Shown one piece after another: positions 27,300 to 37,090 of a stretch of 64,000 nucleotides of DNA (positions are counted from its first letter, which is position 1; every line of letters begins with the position of its first letter). A program made the translations under genes and the position numbers. The stretch comes from an uncultured bacterium. Lineage in GTDB: Bacteria; Armatimonadota; JACIXR01. A model generated the notes under the pieces. The model ran no database searches, was not told the origin of the DNA, and saw only the letters and a list, made by a program, of their open reading frames with translations. The stretch covers positions 81,396 to 145,395 of the forward strand of contig CALITO010000002.1 of NCBI GenBank assembly GCA_938041455.1, in the 5' to 3' direction.

Positions 27300-28649
27300 A
27301 TGTTCAAGGGGAAGAAAATCAACATAATAGGCTTAGGAAACACAGGGATAGCAGCTGCGGAGGTTTTGGCCCCCGCAAATGAGGTGGCTATTTTTGACCG
27401 CAAGGAGGTCCCCATCCCACCCCAACTGGAGAATTTACCTCTCAAATTTCATTTAGGTGACCCTTTATATCAGGGGGCGGAAGAGGCCGATTTGATAATC
27501 ATAAGCCCGGGTGTTCCACCAACGGAACCATTCGTAGAAAGAGCAATAGCCTCAAAAGTTCCCATAAGAAGCGAAATAGAAATAGCCTATCAACTTTGTC
27601 CTGCCCCCATCGTTGCCGTGACAGGCACTGATGGTAAAACCACCACAACTTCCCTCATAACTCATATTTTGAACAGGGCAGGAAAGCGAGCGATAGCGGC
27701 GGGCAACATCGGCAATCCTTTTATAAAAGTGGTGCCTACCCTCTCTCCTAAAGACATAGTAGTGTTGGAGGTATCTAGTTTCCAACTCGAATGGATAGAA
27801 TTTTTCCGTCCCCATATCGGCATTCTATTGAATATATCAACGGACCATTTGGAGCGTTATCCATCCCTAAAGGAATATGGAAAAACCAAGATGCGACTGT
27901 TCCAAAATCAAAACGAGATGGATTTCGCTATCCTCAACGGAGACGATCCCCTCGTTTGTAGCCTCTCCAAGGATTTGCCCTCCCATCGCCTTTTCTTCTC
28001 CCTTTATTCCCCGGTTGAGGAAGGAGCCTTTACCAAGGGGGAGAAAATCTATATAAAAATTAAAGGAAACGAAATTTCAATTCCCCTCTTCCCTACCCGC
28101 TTAGAGGGATTGCATAACCTACAAAATATCCTTGCTTCTTTCCTCGCAGCTTTTCTTCTCCATGTTCCACCTGATGAAATCTCTCAAGCGGTATCAACAT
28201 TCCAACCATTGGAGCACCGTATGGAAAAGGTAGGGTATATAAATGGTGTGCTTTTTGTGAACGACTCCAAAGCAACAAATCCCCACGCCGCCTCCAAAGC
28301 CCTCGCTTCCTTCTCTTCGCCCATTGTCCTAATAGCAGGAGGAAGATTGAAAGAAGGAGCAGATTATGAAATGCTCTTCAGAAGATATAAACATAAACTC
28401 AAAGCGACGGTCTTAATCGGTGAAGCAACCCCTTTGCTTGAGAAAATAGCGAGAAAAGCAGGGATAAAATCGGTTTACAAAGGAAGGGATTTGAGGGAAG
28501 CAGTGAAGCAAGCTTTCCGCCTTTCCTCGCCGGGGGACACTGTTCTATTTTCACCCGCTTGCTCTAGTTTCGATATGTTCGCAAATTTTGAGGAAAGGGG
28601 CAAACGTTTTAAGGAAATCGTCCAAAGCTTCTGGGAGGGAGGAAAATAA
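27300..28649 (+). CDS. murD: UDP-N-acetylmuramoylalanine--D-glutamate ligase (start corrected from 27207)
   Basis: MFKGKKINIIGLGNTGIAAAEVL, VTGTDGKTTTTSLI; ATG 27300 follows mraY stop. Confidence 0.95.
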   Translation: MFKGKKINIIGLGNTGIAAAEVLAPANEVAIFDRKEVPIPPQLENLPLKFHLGDPLYQGAEEADLIIISPGVPPTEPFVERAIASKVPIRSEIEIAYQLCPAPIVAVTGTDGKTTTTSLITHILNRAGKRAIAAGNIGNPFIKVVPTLSPKDIVVLEVSSFQLEWIEFFRPHIGILLNISTDHLERYPSLKEYGKTKMRLFQNQNEMDFAILNGDDPLVCSLSKDLPSHRLFFSLYSPVEEGAFTKGEKIYIKIKGNEISIPLFPTRLEGLHNLQNILASFLAAFLLHVPPDEISQAVSTFQPLEHRMEKVGYINGVLFVNDSKATNPHAASKALASFSSPIVLIAGGRLKEGADYEMLFRRYKHKLKATVLIGEATPLLEKIARKAGIKSVYKGRDLREAVKQAFRLSSPGDTVLFSPACSSFDMFANFEERGKRFKEIVQSFWEGGK

Positions 28650-29731
28650 TGAGCAGGTTGTTAAGGACCATAGAAACGAAAGCGAGATTTATCATATCCT
28701 TCTGTGTTATATGGCTCATGGTATGCGGGACAATATTTGTTATCAGCTCAGCGAAATATCCCTCGGGCAGGAGTCCATTCTCACAGCTTGTCTTTTTACT
28801 CGTAGGGCTGTTCGCTTTTTTAGCAACCTCCTCCATTAATTACGAGAAGCTCGCTTCCTACTCATGGCTTCTTTATTTTCTCGCTTTGTTCCTCCTCATA
28901 GCGACGATTATCCGGGGGCGCCTCAGATGGATCCACATAGCGGGTCCTTTCGAGTTACAACCCTACGAATTTGCCAAGATAGCGGTAGTAATTTTTCTCG
29001 CTACATTATTAGCCAAGCAAAGAAATCTCCATAATTTTGGGAAGACGGCTCTGTTCCCTCTACTTGCTCTCCTGCCCTTTATTGCCCTTTTGATTTGCCA
29101 ACCTCACTTCGGCGCTTGCGTCCTTCTATTCACAACCTTCCTTGTTATGCTTTTTCTCAGAGGGGTTAAGATTTCCCACATACTCTGCGTCCTGGGAATA
29201 GGTTTACTTCTACTTTCTATCCTCCTTGTCTCAAATCCTAACCGGCGTCAACGCATAACCTCCCTATTTGAGAACGACCCTTTGGGTAAAAGTTATCAAA
29301 AGAACCAAGCATTAGTCGCAATTGGCTCTGGCGGTCCATGGGGTAAAGGCCTAGGAAACAGTATTATGAAGTTGGGTTTTCTGCCGGAAGCACACACCGA
29401 TTTCCTTTTCGCCATTGTCGCAGAGGAATTGGGGTTTTTCCTGACCTGCGTCTTCGTTTTAATGCCCTTTGGACTTTTTCTTCTCTCCTCCTATATTGTG
29501 AGTTTCTCAGCCCTATCGCTCTTAGGAGTTATATTAGGGGGAGGGCTGGCATCATTATTCGCGATTCAGTTCTTCATAAATTTGACCATGGTTTCCACCC
29601 CCTATTTCCCCGTGGTAGGACTTCCCCTACCCTTTTTTGCTTACGGGGGTTCCTCCCTTATTAGTTCCTGCCTTGCTGCGGGCATACTCAATAATATAGC
29701 GAGAGCCAGGGAGGTGAAAAATCGCCAATAA
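28649..29731 (+). CDS. ftsW: Peptidoglycan glycosyltransferase FtsW (SEDS family)
   Basis: SEDS topology, LRWIHIAGPFELQPYEFAKI, LPEAHTDFLFAIVAEELGF, PLPFFAYGGSSLI. Confidence 0.94.
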   Translation: MSRLLRTIETKARFIISFCVIWLMVCGTIFVISSAKYPSGRSPFSQLVFLLVGLFAFLATSSINYEKLASYSWLLYFLALFLLIATIIRGRLRWIHIAGPFELQPYEFAKIAVVIFLATLLAKQRNLHNFGKTALFPLLALLPFIALLICQPHFGACVLLFTTFLVMLFLRGVKISHILCVLGIGLLLLSILLVSNPNRRQRITSLFENDPLGKSYQKNQALVAIGSGGPWGKGLGNSIMKLGFLPEAHTDFLFAIVAEELGFFLTCVFVLMPFGLFLLSSYIVSFSALSLLGVILGGGLASLFAIQFFINLTMVSTPYFPVVGLPLPFFAYGGSSLISSCLAAGILNNIARAREVKNRQ

Positions 29732-29736
29732 AGAGG

Positions 29737-30825
29737 ATGAGCCAGAAGCGGGTGTTATTCGCTGCGGGAGGAACAGGAGGACATATTTTCCCCGCGCTCG
29801 CGATAGCCGAGGTTCTACAGCGAGAGAAAAAAGCAGAAGTTTTGTTTATAGGCGGGAAGGATATGGAGCTCTCCCTCATCGCCCCCCATTACCCCTTGAT
29901 GATGCTTCCTGTAATGCCTATGAAACGCTTTCCCTCTCTTATTTGCAAACCGCTTCTTGCTTTTCTTAAGAGCATCATCTTATCCCTCCTCTTCCTTTTC
30001 AAAGAACATCCTTCCGTTGTAGTGGGTATGGGAGGCTACCCCTCCCTCCCCCCTTTGCTGGCTGCTGCCTTCTTAAGAATTCCCATCGTCATCCACGAGC
30101 AAAACATCATTCCGGGAAGGGTCAATAAATTGCTCGCTTATTTTGCTAAGAAGATACTAATATCATTCCCTGAAACGGCAAGCTTCTTCCCTCCCTCCCG
30201 CACCAAGTTGGTCGGTTTACCTATTCGCTCCTCCTTGAGAAAAATAGACAAGACAATAGCACGCCAGAAATTGAAGCTCACCCCTTCAGCACCAACAATT
30301 TTAATAAGCGGAGGGAGTAGAGGTGCCCTTTCCCTTAATAAGGCAATAGTAGAAATTCTCCCCTTACTTCTTAAGGAGGGGATACAAGTAATGCATATTT
30401 GCGGCCTGGCGCACTACCAGCAATTTAAGGAGAGCACCCAGAATATTGATGACCGCTATCTTCTCTTACCTTTCACCTCGGAGATGCATCTTTTTTATTC
30501 CGCTGCTGACTTGTGCATTAGCAGGGCTGGCGCCTCCACATTGGCGGAGCTATCTTTCTTCGCTTTACCTTCTATTCTTATTCCTTATCCTTATGCTATT
30601 GCTCAGCACCAGTTTTTGAACGCCTTGCTTTTTCAGAAGAGGGGAGCAAGTCGTGTCCTCTTAAACGAGGCACTGGGGGAGCCCAGAAAGCTTTACGAGG
30701 AGATTTCTCACCTTCTTTCTTCACCCCAGCAATTAGAGAAGATGTCAGCGTCCGCCCGTTCCCTTTACCTACCAGGAGCATCCTTAGAAGCAGCAAATGA
30801 AATTGAGGAGGTGATAAGAAGATGA
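29737..30825 (+). CDS. murG: UDP-GlcNAc--undecaprenyl-PP-MurNAc-pentapeptide GlcNAc transferase
   Basis: VLFAAGGTGGHIFPALAIAEVL, HEQNIIPGRVNKLL, CISRAGASTLAEL. Confidence 0.96.
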   Translation: MSQKRVLFAAGGTGGHIFPALAIAEVLQREKKAEVLFIGGKDMELSLIAPHYPLMMLPVMPMKRFPSLICKPLLAFLKSIILSLLFLFKEHPSVVVGMGGYPSLPPLLAAAFLRIPIVIHEQNIIPGRVNKLLAYFAKKILISFPETASFFPPSRTKLVGLPIRSSLRKIDKTIARQKLKLTPSAPTILISGGSRGALSLNKAIVEILPLLLKEGIQVMHICGLAHYQQFKESTQNIDDRYLLLPFTSEMHLFYSAADLCISRAGASTLAELSFFALPSILIPYPYAIAQHQFLNALLFQKRGASRVLLNEALGEPRKLYEEISHLLSSPQQLEKMSASARSLYLPGASLEAANEIEEVIRR

Positions 30826-32180
30826 GGATACATTTTATAGGCATAGGAGGGGCTGGAATGAGTGCTTTAGCCACCATCTGCTTAGCGATGGGGCACGAGG
30901 TCACCGGTTCAGATATCTTGGAGAACGAAGCTATCCGCCGCCTTCGCTCAATGGGTGCCCGTATATACATCAACCATTCGCCACATAATATATCAGGTGC
31001 CGAGCTCGTTGTTTATTCCTCGGCTATAAACCCAGAAAATGTTGAACTCCTATCCGCTGAGGAGAAAGGATTGCCAATATTGAAAAGAGGTGAACTACTC
31101 GCTAAATTGATGGAAGGAAAAAGGAGCATAGTGGTAGCTGGCACCCACGGGAAGACGACCACTTCCTCCCTTATATCCTTTATGCTAGAGAGAAATTCCT
31201 TGGACCCAACGATTATCATTGGGGGAGAGGTTAACGATATCGGGGGAAATGCTAAACTGGGGAAGGGAGAACTTTTTGTCGCAGAGACAGACGAAAGCGA
31301 CGGTTCCTTTCTCCTCCTTTCCCCCTGGATAGCAGTGTTAACCAATATAGATTCAGACCACTTAGACTTCTATGGGTCTATGGCTGATTTGGTGAAAGCT
31401 TTCTTAAATTTCTCCTCCCATGTAAGAGAGGATGGTTATATCATTGCTTGTTTTGACGACTCTTGGCTCCGCCAAATGAAGTTTCCTCGCCCTACTCTCT
31501 CTTACGGCCTTTCCGAAGGGGCAGAGATGAGAGCAAATAACATCAGGGTATCCTCAACAGGAACATCCTGCAATGTTTATAAAGGTAATAAGGAACTTTT
31601 TGACCTTAATTTAAAACTGCTGGGAAGAGAAAATGTCTCTAACGCTCTTGCTGCTATAGCAGTGGGGAGAATCCTAGGTCTTCCTCCAGAAGGAATTAAG
31701 GCATCCCTTGAAAGTTTCATAGGGGTGCATAGAAGATTGGAGAGGATAGGTTCCTTCGATGATATCCTCGTCTATGACGATTACGCTCATCATCCAACGG
31801 AGATATCCGTGACTTTGAGAACCTTAAGAGAAGCTTTCCCCAACCGCAGACTTGTCTGTGCCTTTCAACCCCACAGATATACCCGAACGAAACTGCTTTA
31901 CAGGGAAATAGCAGAAGCCCTAAAAGCAGCGGATATCCTCCTTATAACCGACATTTACTCCGCGGGAGAAAAACCTATAATGAATGTTTCCAGCCAGCTC
32001 ATCCTAAACGCTTTAAAGGAAAAGGGTAAGGAAGCCATATATGTAGAAGAGTTGGAGGCAGTCTCGAACCACCTTTTGAAGTTGTCTAAGCCAGGTGACA
32101 TAATCATCACGCTTGGAGCAGGTAATATAAATTATGCAGGTTATGAGGTCCTGAAAAGAGCGGGAGTATGCCCAACCTGA
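30822..32180 (+). CDS. murC: UDP-N-acetylmuramate--L-alanine ligase
   Basis: IHFIGIGGAGMSALA, VAGTHGKTTTSSLI, DDYAHHPTEI. Confidence 0.97.
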   Translation: MRIHFIGIGGAGMSALATICLAMGHEVTGSDILENEAIRRLRSMGARIYINHSPHNISGAELVVYSSAINPENVELLSAEEKGLPILKRGELLAKLMEGKRSIVVAGTHGKTTTSSLISFMLERNSLDPTIIIGGEVNDIGGNAKLGKGELFVAETDESDGSFLLLSPWIAVLTNIDSDHLDFYGSMADLVKAFLNFSSHVREDGYIIACFDDSWLRQMKFPRPTLSYGLSEGAEMRANNIRVSSTGTSCNVYKGNKELFDLNLKLLGRENVSNALAAIAVGRILGLPPEGIKASLESFIGVHRRLERIGSFDDILVYDDYAHHPTEISVTLRTLREAFPNRRLVCAFQPHRYTRTKLLYREIAEALKAADILLITDIYSAGEKPIMNVSSQLILNALKEKGKEAIYVEELEAVSNHLLKLSKPGDIIITLGAGNINYAGYEVLKRAGVCPT

Positions 32181-33055
32181 AGTTATTGGAGAAGATGGTA
32201 AAGGGAAAAATTCTCTACGGGGAACCCATGGCCCGTCATACATCCTTCCGAATAGGAGGAAAGGCTGAAGCGCTCTTCTTCCCTAGCGACGAATCCGATC
32301 TCATCACCTTCCTCTCCATACTAAGAAAGGAAAATAAGCCCTATTATTTACTAGGTAATGGGACGAACATTCTCGTCTCAGATAAGGGATTGAAAGAAGT
32401 AGTGATAAAGGTTGGTAAGCATCTCACGGGCTTCTTTCCCCAAGAGGGGAGAGTTATGAGTGGAACCCCGCTTCCCAGGTTTTTAAACAACATTTCTCGC
32501 TTGGGCCTCGCGGGACTAGAGAATTTAGCGGGCATACCGGGTACCGTAGGTGGAGCCATAAGGATGAACGCGGGCATACCCTTATTTTCTATCGGAGAAG
32601 CTCTTAAAGCGGTGAAGGTATTTTATGAGGGAGAAGTTGTATGGCTAAAAAGAGAGGAGGTCACCTTCTCCTACAGAGAAACCTCCCTCGGAGAAGCAGT
32701 CATTTTGGAGGCTATTTTTAACTTGACTCCTGATTCTCCTTACCGGATAAGGGAACGGTTCCAAAATGCCCTCCTCAGAAGGAGAAAATCCCAACCTATT
32801 AAAGCTTATAGTGCAGGGTGCATTTTCAAAAACCCTCCTTTTGCAAGCGCAGGTGAACTGTTGGACAAAGCAGGAGCAAAGGGAATGAGGCAGGGCGGCG
32901 CCTATGTCTCGCGTAAGCATGCTAATTTTATCATCAATAGGGGAGACGCCACCGCAGAAGATGTCTTCCTCCTCATTCAAAGATGCAAAGAACTAGTAAA
33001 AGAGAAGTTCAACATAGAACTACAGTTGGAAATCCAACTTTGGGGGGAGTTCTGA
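32168..33055 (+). CDS. murB: UDP-N-acetylenolpyruvoylglucosamine reductase
   Basis: MARHTSFRIGGKAEALFFP, LGNGTNILVSDKGL, AGIPGTVGGAIRMNAG, YSAGCIFKNP. Confidence 0.96.
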   Translation: MPNLKLLEKMVKGKILYGEPMARHTSFRIGGKAEALFFPSDESDLITFLSILRKENKPYYLLGNGTNILVSDKGLKEVVIKVGKHLTGFFPQEGRVMSGTPLPRFLNNISRLGLAGLENLAGIPGTVGGAIRMNAGIPLFSIGEALKAVKVFYEGEVVWLKREEVTFSYRETSLGEAVILEAIFNLTPDSPYRIRERFQNALLRRRKSQPIKAYSAGCIFKNPPFASAGELLDKAGAKGMRQGGAYVSRKHANFIINRGDATAEDVFLLIQRCKELVKEKFNIELQLEIQLWGEF

Positions 33056-33056
33056 T

Positions 33057-33992
33057 ATGAACAAGACAAGAGTAGCTATCCTGGCTGGTGGCATATCCTC
33101 CGAACGAGAAATCTCCCTCCTTAGCGGAGAAATGGTGCTTAAAAATTGCCCGAGGGACAAATATATTCCTTTCTTGCTTGATCCTAAGGACCTACTGGAA
33201 AAGGAAAAATGGAGCGATTTTATAAGGGAACTTAAAAGCGCCGATGTGATCTTCATAGCGCTCCATGGGAGAATGGGAGAGGATGGCGTTATTCAGGGTT
33301 TGCTGGAAAGTCTTGGCATACCCTATACAGGATCGAGCGTCCTTGCCTCCGCCTTAGCAATGGATAAAGTAAAATCAAAACAGATTTTCTACTTTTACAA
33401 TATCCCTACCCCTCCCTGGAGACTATTAGAAAAGTCAAAACCTATTCCTCCTTTAACCTATCCTCTGGTCATAAAACCGCAAAGGCAAGGTTCCTCCGTA
33501 GGAGTAACGATAGTGCTCTCAGAGGAAGAATTACCCCACGCTTTAAATAAAGCCTTTCAATATGACCCCCTAGCCATTGCAGAAAATTATATAAAGGGCA
33601 GGGAACTATCCGTGCCCATCTTAGAGATAGACGATGTCCCTACCACTCTGCCTGTTGTGGAGATAATCCCAAATGAAGGCTTTTACGACTATTATCATAA
33701 ATATACCCCGGGCTCTACAAGGGAAATCGCCCCCGCCCCCTTGAAAAAAGAAACTGAAAAAAAGGTGAAAGAGGTGGCTTTAGCAGCTTATAAAGCATTG
33801 GGCTGCGCGAATTTCGCCAGGGTAGACCTTAAACTTGACGAAGAAGAAAACCCCTTCGTTTTAGAAGTCAACACTATTCCCGGTTTGACCCCTCTCAGCC
33901 TCCTCCCCCTCTCTGCCCAAGCTATGGGTATCTCCTTTTCTCAATTGATAGATATCATTATTCAAAACGCTCTGAGGAAAAGTAGAATATGA
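33057..33992 (+). CDS. ddl: D-alanine--D-alanine ligase
   Basis: VAILAGGISSEREISLLSG, LHGRMGEDGVIQGLLESLGIPYTGSSVLASALAMDK, EVNTIPGLTPLSLLP. Confidence 0.96.
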   Translation: MNKTRVAILAGGISSEREISLLSGEMVLKNCPRDKYIPFLLDPKDLLEKEKWSDFIRELKSADVIFIALHGRMGEDGVIQGLLESLGIPYTGSSVLASALAMDKVKSKQIFYFYNIPTPPWRLLEKSKPIPPLTYPLVIKPQRQGSSVGVTIVLSEEELPHALNKAFQYDPLAIAENYIKGRELSVPILEIDDVPTTLPVVEIIPNEGFYDYYHKYTPGSTREIAPAPLKKETEKKVKEVALAAYKALGCANFARVDLKLDEEENPFVLEVNTIPGLTPLSLLPLSAQAMGISFSQLIDIIIQNALRKSRI

Positions 33993-34729
33993 AGAGATGG
34001 GAACACCGCTCCCCACCGAGGAAAAGAATCTACTTTAGTTCTTTTCTTTCTTTATGTATCTTGTTAATATTCTGGTATCTCCTGCCCCTCTTTCTTTTCC
34101 CCCTGCAAAATCTCGCTATCTTCGGCAATTCCCATATCCCCCAGGAAATGCTCTCCGAGCAACTCCTCCACTACCTCAAGGGCAAACCCCTCTTACAAAT
34201 TAGTCAAAAGTGTATCTCCTCCCTTCTGCGAGAAAATAATTGGGTTAAAAAAGCGGAGATATACAAGATACCCCCTCGCGTCCTCCTCCTAAAGGTTAAA
34301 GAAAAAACACCCTTCCTAATTATTTTCCCACAGAATAGGGAACCTTTATTGATAGATGAAGAGGGCTATGTAATTGAAAACCCCACTCAAATGAAGGGGC
34401 TACCAACCTTGTTTCTCACCTCTGTGAATATTAGCGAAAATAACATCCTTTCCCATCCTTCCCTTGAGAGTATAGAAGCGCTTAGGGAGCTTCTCAACCA
34501 ATTGAGCGAAACATCCATACAAGTTGAAAGGATTCTCCTTTCACCCGAGGGGGAAATAAGTGTCTTTACAAGAGGAGGAGTAGAGATTATAATAGGGGAA
34601 CCTCGGGAACTTTCCACAAAACTCGCCCTTCTCAGGGTTTTGTGGGAGAAGATACCTAATATAGAGAAGAGGCTTCTCTATATAAACTTGTCTTACCCTC
34701 CTAAACCTGCTATAATGATAAAGGAGTGA
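33989..34729 (+). CDS. ftsQ: FtsQ/DivIB-type POTRA cell division protein
   Basis: TM then POTRA: LQNLAIFGNSHIPQEMLSEQLLHYLKGKPLLQI...WVKKAEIYKIPPRVLLLKVKEKTP. Confidence 0.85.
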   Translation: MKRWEHRSPPRKRIYFSSFLSLCILLIFWYLLPLFLFPLQNLAIFGNSHIPQEMLSEQLLHYLKGKPLLQISQKCISSLLRENNWVKKAEIYKIPPRVLLLKVKEKTPFLIIFPQNREPLLIDEEGYVIENPTQMKGLPTLFLTSVNISENNILSHPSLESIEALRELLNQLSETSIQVERILLSPEGEISVFTRGGVEIIIGEPRELSTKLALLRVLWEKIPNIEKRLLYINLSYPPKPAIMIKE

Positions 34730-35448
34730 AAAAGGAGCTCATCTTATCCCTCTCTATCGTCTCTATAATGCTGGGGGCTCTTCTCGCTCTGGGTATAAGA
34801 ACCCAGCAGACCTATACCCCTATCTTGCCCACCACTAATCCCCGTGAGTTATCAGCTATATTTAAGACTTTGCAGGAGACGAACAAAAAACTTCAGGAAG
34901 AAATCAGGATCTTACAAAATAGGATAACAGATTATGAGGAGAAATTATCCAGTGGAAAAGGGGCTATCCAAGCCCTTAATGAACAACTTCAAACCATAAA
35001 GGTTCAAGCAGGGCTCACCGATGTTATGGGCCCGGGCGTCATTATCACGCTCGCTGATAGTGGTTACCGAGCTCCCTTAGCGGAACTACAAAATCTCTAT
35101 ATAGTCCATGATTATGACCTTCTCCAAGTGATTAATGAGTTAAAGGCTGCAGGGGCAGAAGCAATAGCCCTAAACGGACAACGGCTCTCGTTCTACTCTG
35201 CCATTCGCTGTGTAGGTAATGTAATACAAGTGAACGGTGTCCCCATAGCATCACCCTATAAGATAGAGGCGATAGGAGACCCCGATGTCCTCCTTAGTGG
35301 GTTGAAGCTACCTGGGGGCATAGTGGATTTGCTGACTAATTCAGGGCTTAAGGTGGAAGTTAAAAAAGCGGAGCAGCTCGTTTTACCCCCTTATAGTGGT
35401 CCGGGAAGTAGTAGATTGGGTTTTGCCCAGCCAGTGGGAGGTCCCTGA
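34726..35448 (+). CDS. DUF881 family protein
   Basis: TM + coiled coil + GPGVIITLADSG...LLQVINELKAAGAEAIALNGQRL typical DUF881. Confidence 0.88.
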   Translation: MKKELILSLSIVSIMLGALLALGIRTQQTYTPILPTTNPRELSAIFKTLQETNKKLQEEIRILQNRITDYEEKLSSGKGAIQALNEQLQTIKVQAGLTDVMGPGVIITLADSGYRAPLAELQNLYIVHDYDLLQVINELKAAGAEAIALNGQRLSFYSAIRCVGNVIQVNGVPIASPYKIEAIGDPDVLLSGLKLPGGIVDLLTNSGLKVEVKKAEQLVLPPYSGPGSSRLGFAQPVGGP

Positions 35449-35450
35449 GA

Positions 35451-35822
35451 GTGCTCCTTTTACTTCCCGCTTTTGGTTTGTTGGTCAGCTTCCTAATAGT
35501 GTATTTCACCCATATAACTGTGCCCCTTATTTATGCACCTTACCTTTCCGTTGCTATACTTGCTGCCTTTGACTCAATAGTAGGAGGAGTTAGAGCGGGT
35601 TTGGAGAGGAAATTCGATAACTCCATCTTCCTTTCCGGTTTCTTCGTGAACACCGCAGCGGCTGCTCTATTAGCCTGGATAGGAGACCTTGTAGGGGTAG
35701 CACTCTATCTTGCCGCGGTAGTTGCCTTTGGGGTAAGGATTTTTCAAAATTTATCCCTTATAAGACGACTCCTGCTTCAAGAGATTACCTATAGGAGGGA
35801 TAAGTCTGGGGGAGAGAGATAG
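35451..35822 (+). CDS. sbp: Small basic protein (DUF1290 family)
   Basis: Four TM, YAPYLSVAILAAFDSIVGGVRAGLERKFDNSIFLSGFFVN. Confidence 0.92.
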   Translation: MLLLLPAFGLLVSFLIVYFTHITVPLIYAPYLSVAILAAFDSIVGGVRAGLERKFDNSIFLSGFFVNTAAAALLAWIGDLVGVALYLAAVVAFGVRIFQNLSLIRRLLLQEITYRRDKSGGER

Positions 35823-37050
35823 AGACATCATCACGGGATTAGATGTAGGAACAACGAAGATATGTGTTCTCGTGGTTAGGGTAGTAAATGGAGAACTACA
35901 AACGATGGCTCTGGGGCTTCATCCCTCTGAGGGCATGCGTAAGGGGCTTGTCGTGGATATACAAAAGACGAGCGCCGACATAAGGTCAGCTATATTGAAG
36001 GCGCAAACTATGGCGGGGAGGGAAATAACCCAAGCGGTAGTTGGCGTGACGGGTAGGCATATCTCTTCCCATAATGTGAGGGGAGCAGCAACTATCACGA
36101 ATTATAAGGGAGAGATTAAAGAAGAGGATGTGGAAAGGGCTCTCGAGAATGCAAGGGAAAACCTCCTCCTCTCTAAAGAGAGGGAGATCATCCACATCGC
36201 GCCACGGCAATTCATAATAGACGGAGAGGAAGGGATCAGACAGCCGGAAGGGATGTTCGCTCAACACTTGGAGGTGGAGGCCCACATAGTGACTGGAGCT
36301 TCCTCCTTCCTTAACAATTTAGTGAAAAGCGTGGAGCTCGCTGGCGTGAGAGTGGAGGATCTTTTGCTCCAGTCCCTAGCTGCAAGCGAGGCGGTCCTGG
36401 AGGAGGCGGAAAAGGATATCGGGGTCGCCCTTGTGGATATAGGGGGTGGCACAACGGACCTCGCCATATTTAAAGATGGAAGTATATGCTTCTCCTCTTC
36501 TCTTCCCTTGGGAGGAAATCATTTGACCTCGGATATAATGGTGGGGCTACGCACGACCTCGAGCGAAGCGGAAAGACTTAAGAAAGAGAAAGGTTACGCC
36601 ATAGCTTCCCTACTAGATTCCCAGGAGGCGATAGAGGTGAGAATGGTGGCAAGGGAAGAGCCGATGTATCTCCCACGGCGTGTTCTTGCCGAGATAATAG
36701 AAGATCGTCTTACAGAGCTCTTCCAAATAGTGGGTAAGGAAATAGCCAAAGCGAATGTGGGAGACATACTGCCTGGAGGAGTAGTCCTCACGGGGGGCAC
36801 CTCCCTTTTACCCGGAATAGATCACCTTGCTGAAAAGGTGTTGAATATGCCGGCACGCATCGGCTTGCCCAAAGGGGTTAAAAGCCTTCCTGAATCCCCC
36901 TTCTCCCCTCTCCATTCCACGGCGGTGGGCTTGGTACTCTATTCTTATAAATACCACCCCCTCCCTATTAAAAGGTCTTTTAAAAGGAAAAATTTTGTTG
37001 CAAGGTTTTTCCATTCCCTCTATAATTTTCTTGCCCACTTTTGGAGATAA
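35806..37050 (+). CDS. ftsA: Cell division protein FtsA; start proposed at CTG 35806 rather than track GTG 35872
   Basis: Upstream in-frame LGERDRDIITGLDVGTTKICVLVV restores actin-fold phosphate-1 motif; AGGAGG at 35793-35798; C-terminal amphipathic helix NFVARFFHSLYNFLAHFWR. Confidence 0.92.
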   Translation: MGERDRDIITGLDVGTTKICVLVVRVVNGELQTMALGLHPSEGMRKGLVVDIQKTSADIRSAILKAQTMAGREITQAVVGVTGRHISSHNVRGAATITNYKGEIKEEDVERALENARENLLLSKEREIIHIAPRQFIIDGEEGIRQPEGMFAQHLEVEAHIVTGASSFLNNLVKSVELAGVRVEDLLLQSLAASEAVLEEAEKDIGVALVDIGGGTTDLAIFKDGSICFSSSLPLGGNHLTSDIMVGLRTTSSEAERLKKEKGYAIASLLDSQEAIEVRMVAREEPMYLPRRVLAEIIEDRLTELFQIVGKEIAKANVGDILPGGVVLTGGTSLLPGIDHLAEKVLNMPARIGLPKGVKSLPESPFSPLHSTAVGLVLYSYKYHPLPIKRSFKRKNFVARFFHSLYNFLAHFWR

Positions 37051-37090
37051 CTTTCGTTAATTTTAAAAATAATGAAAAGGGGGTATTGAA

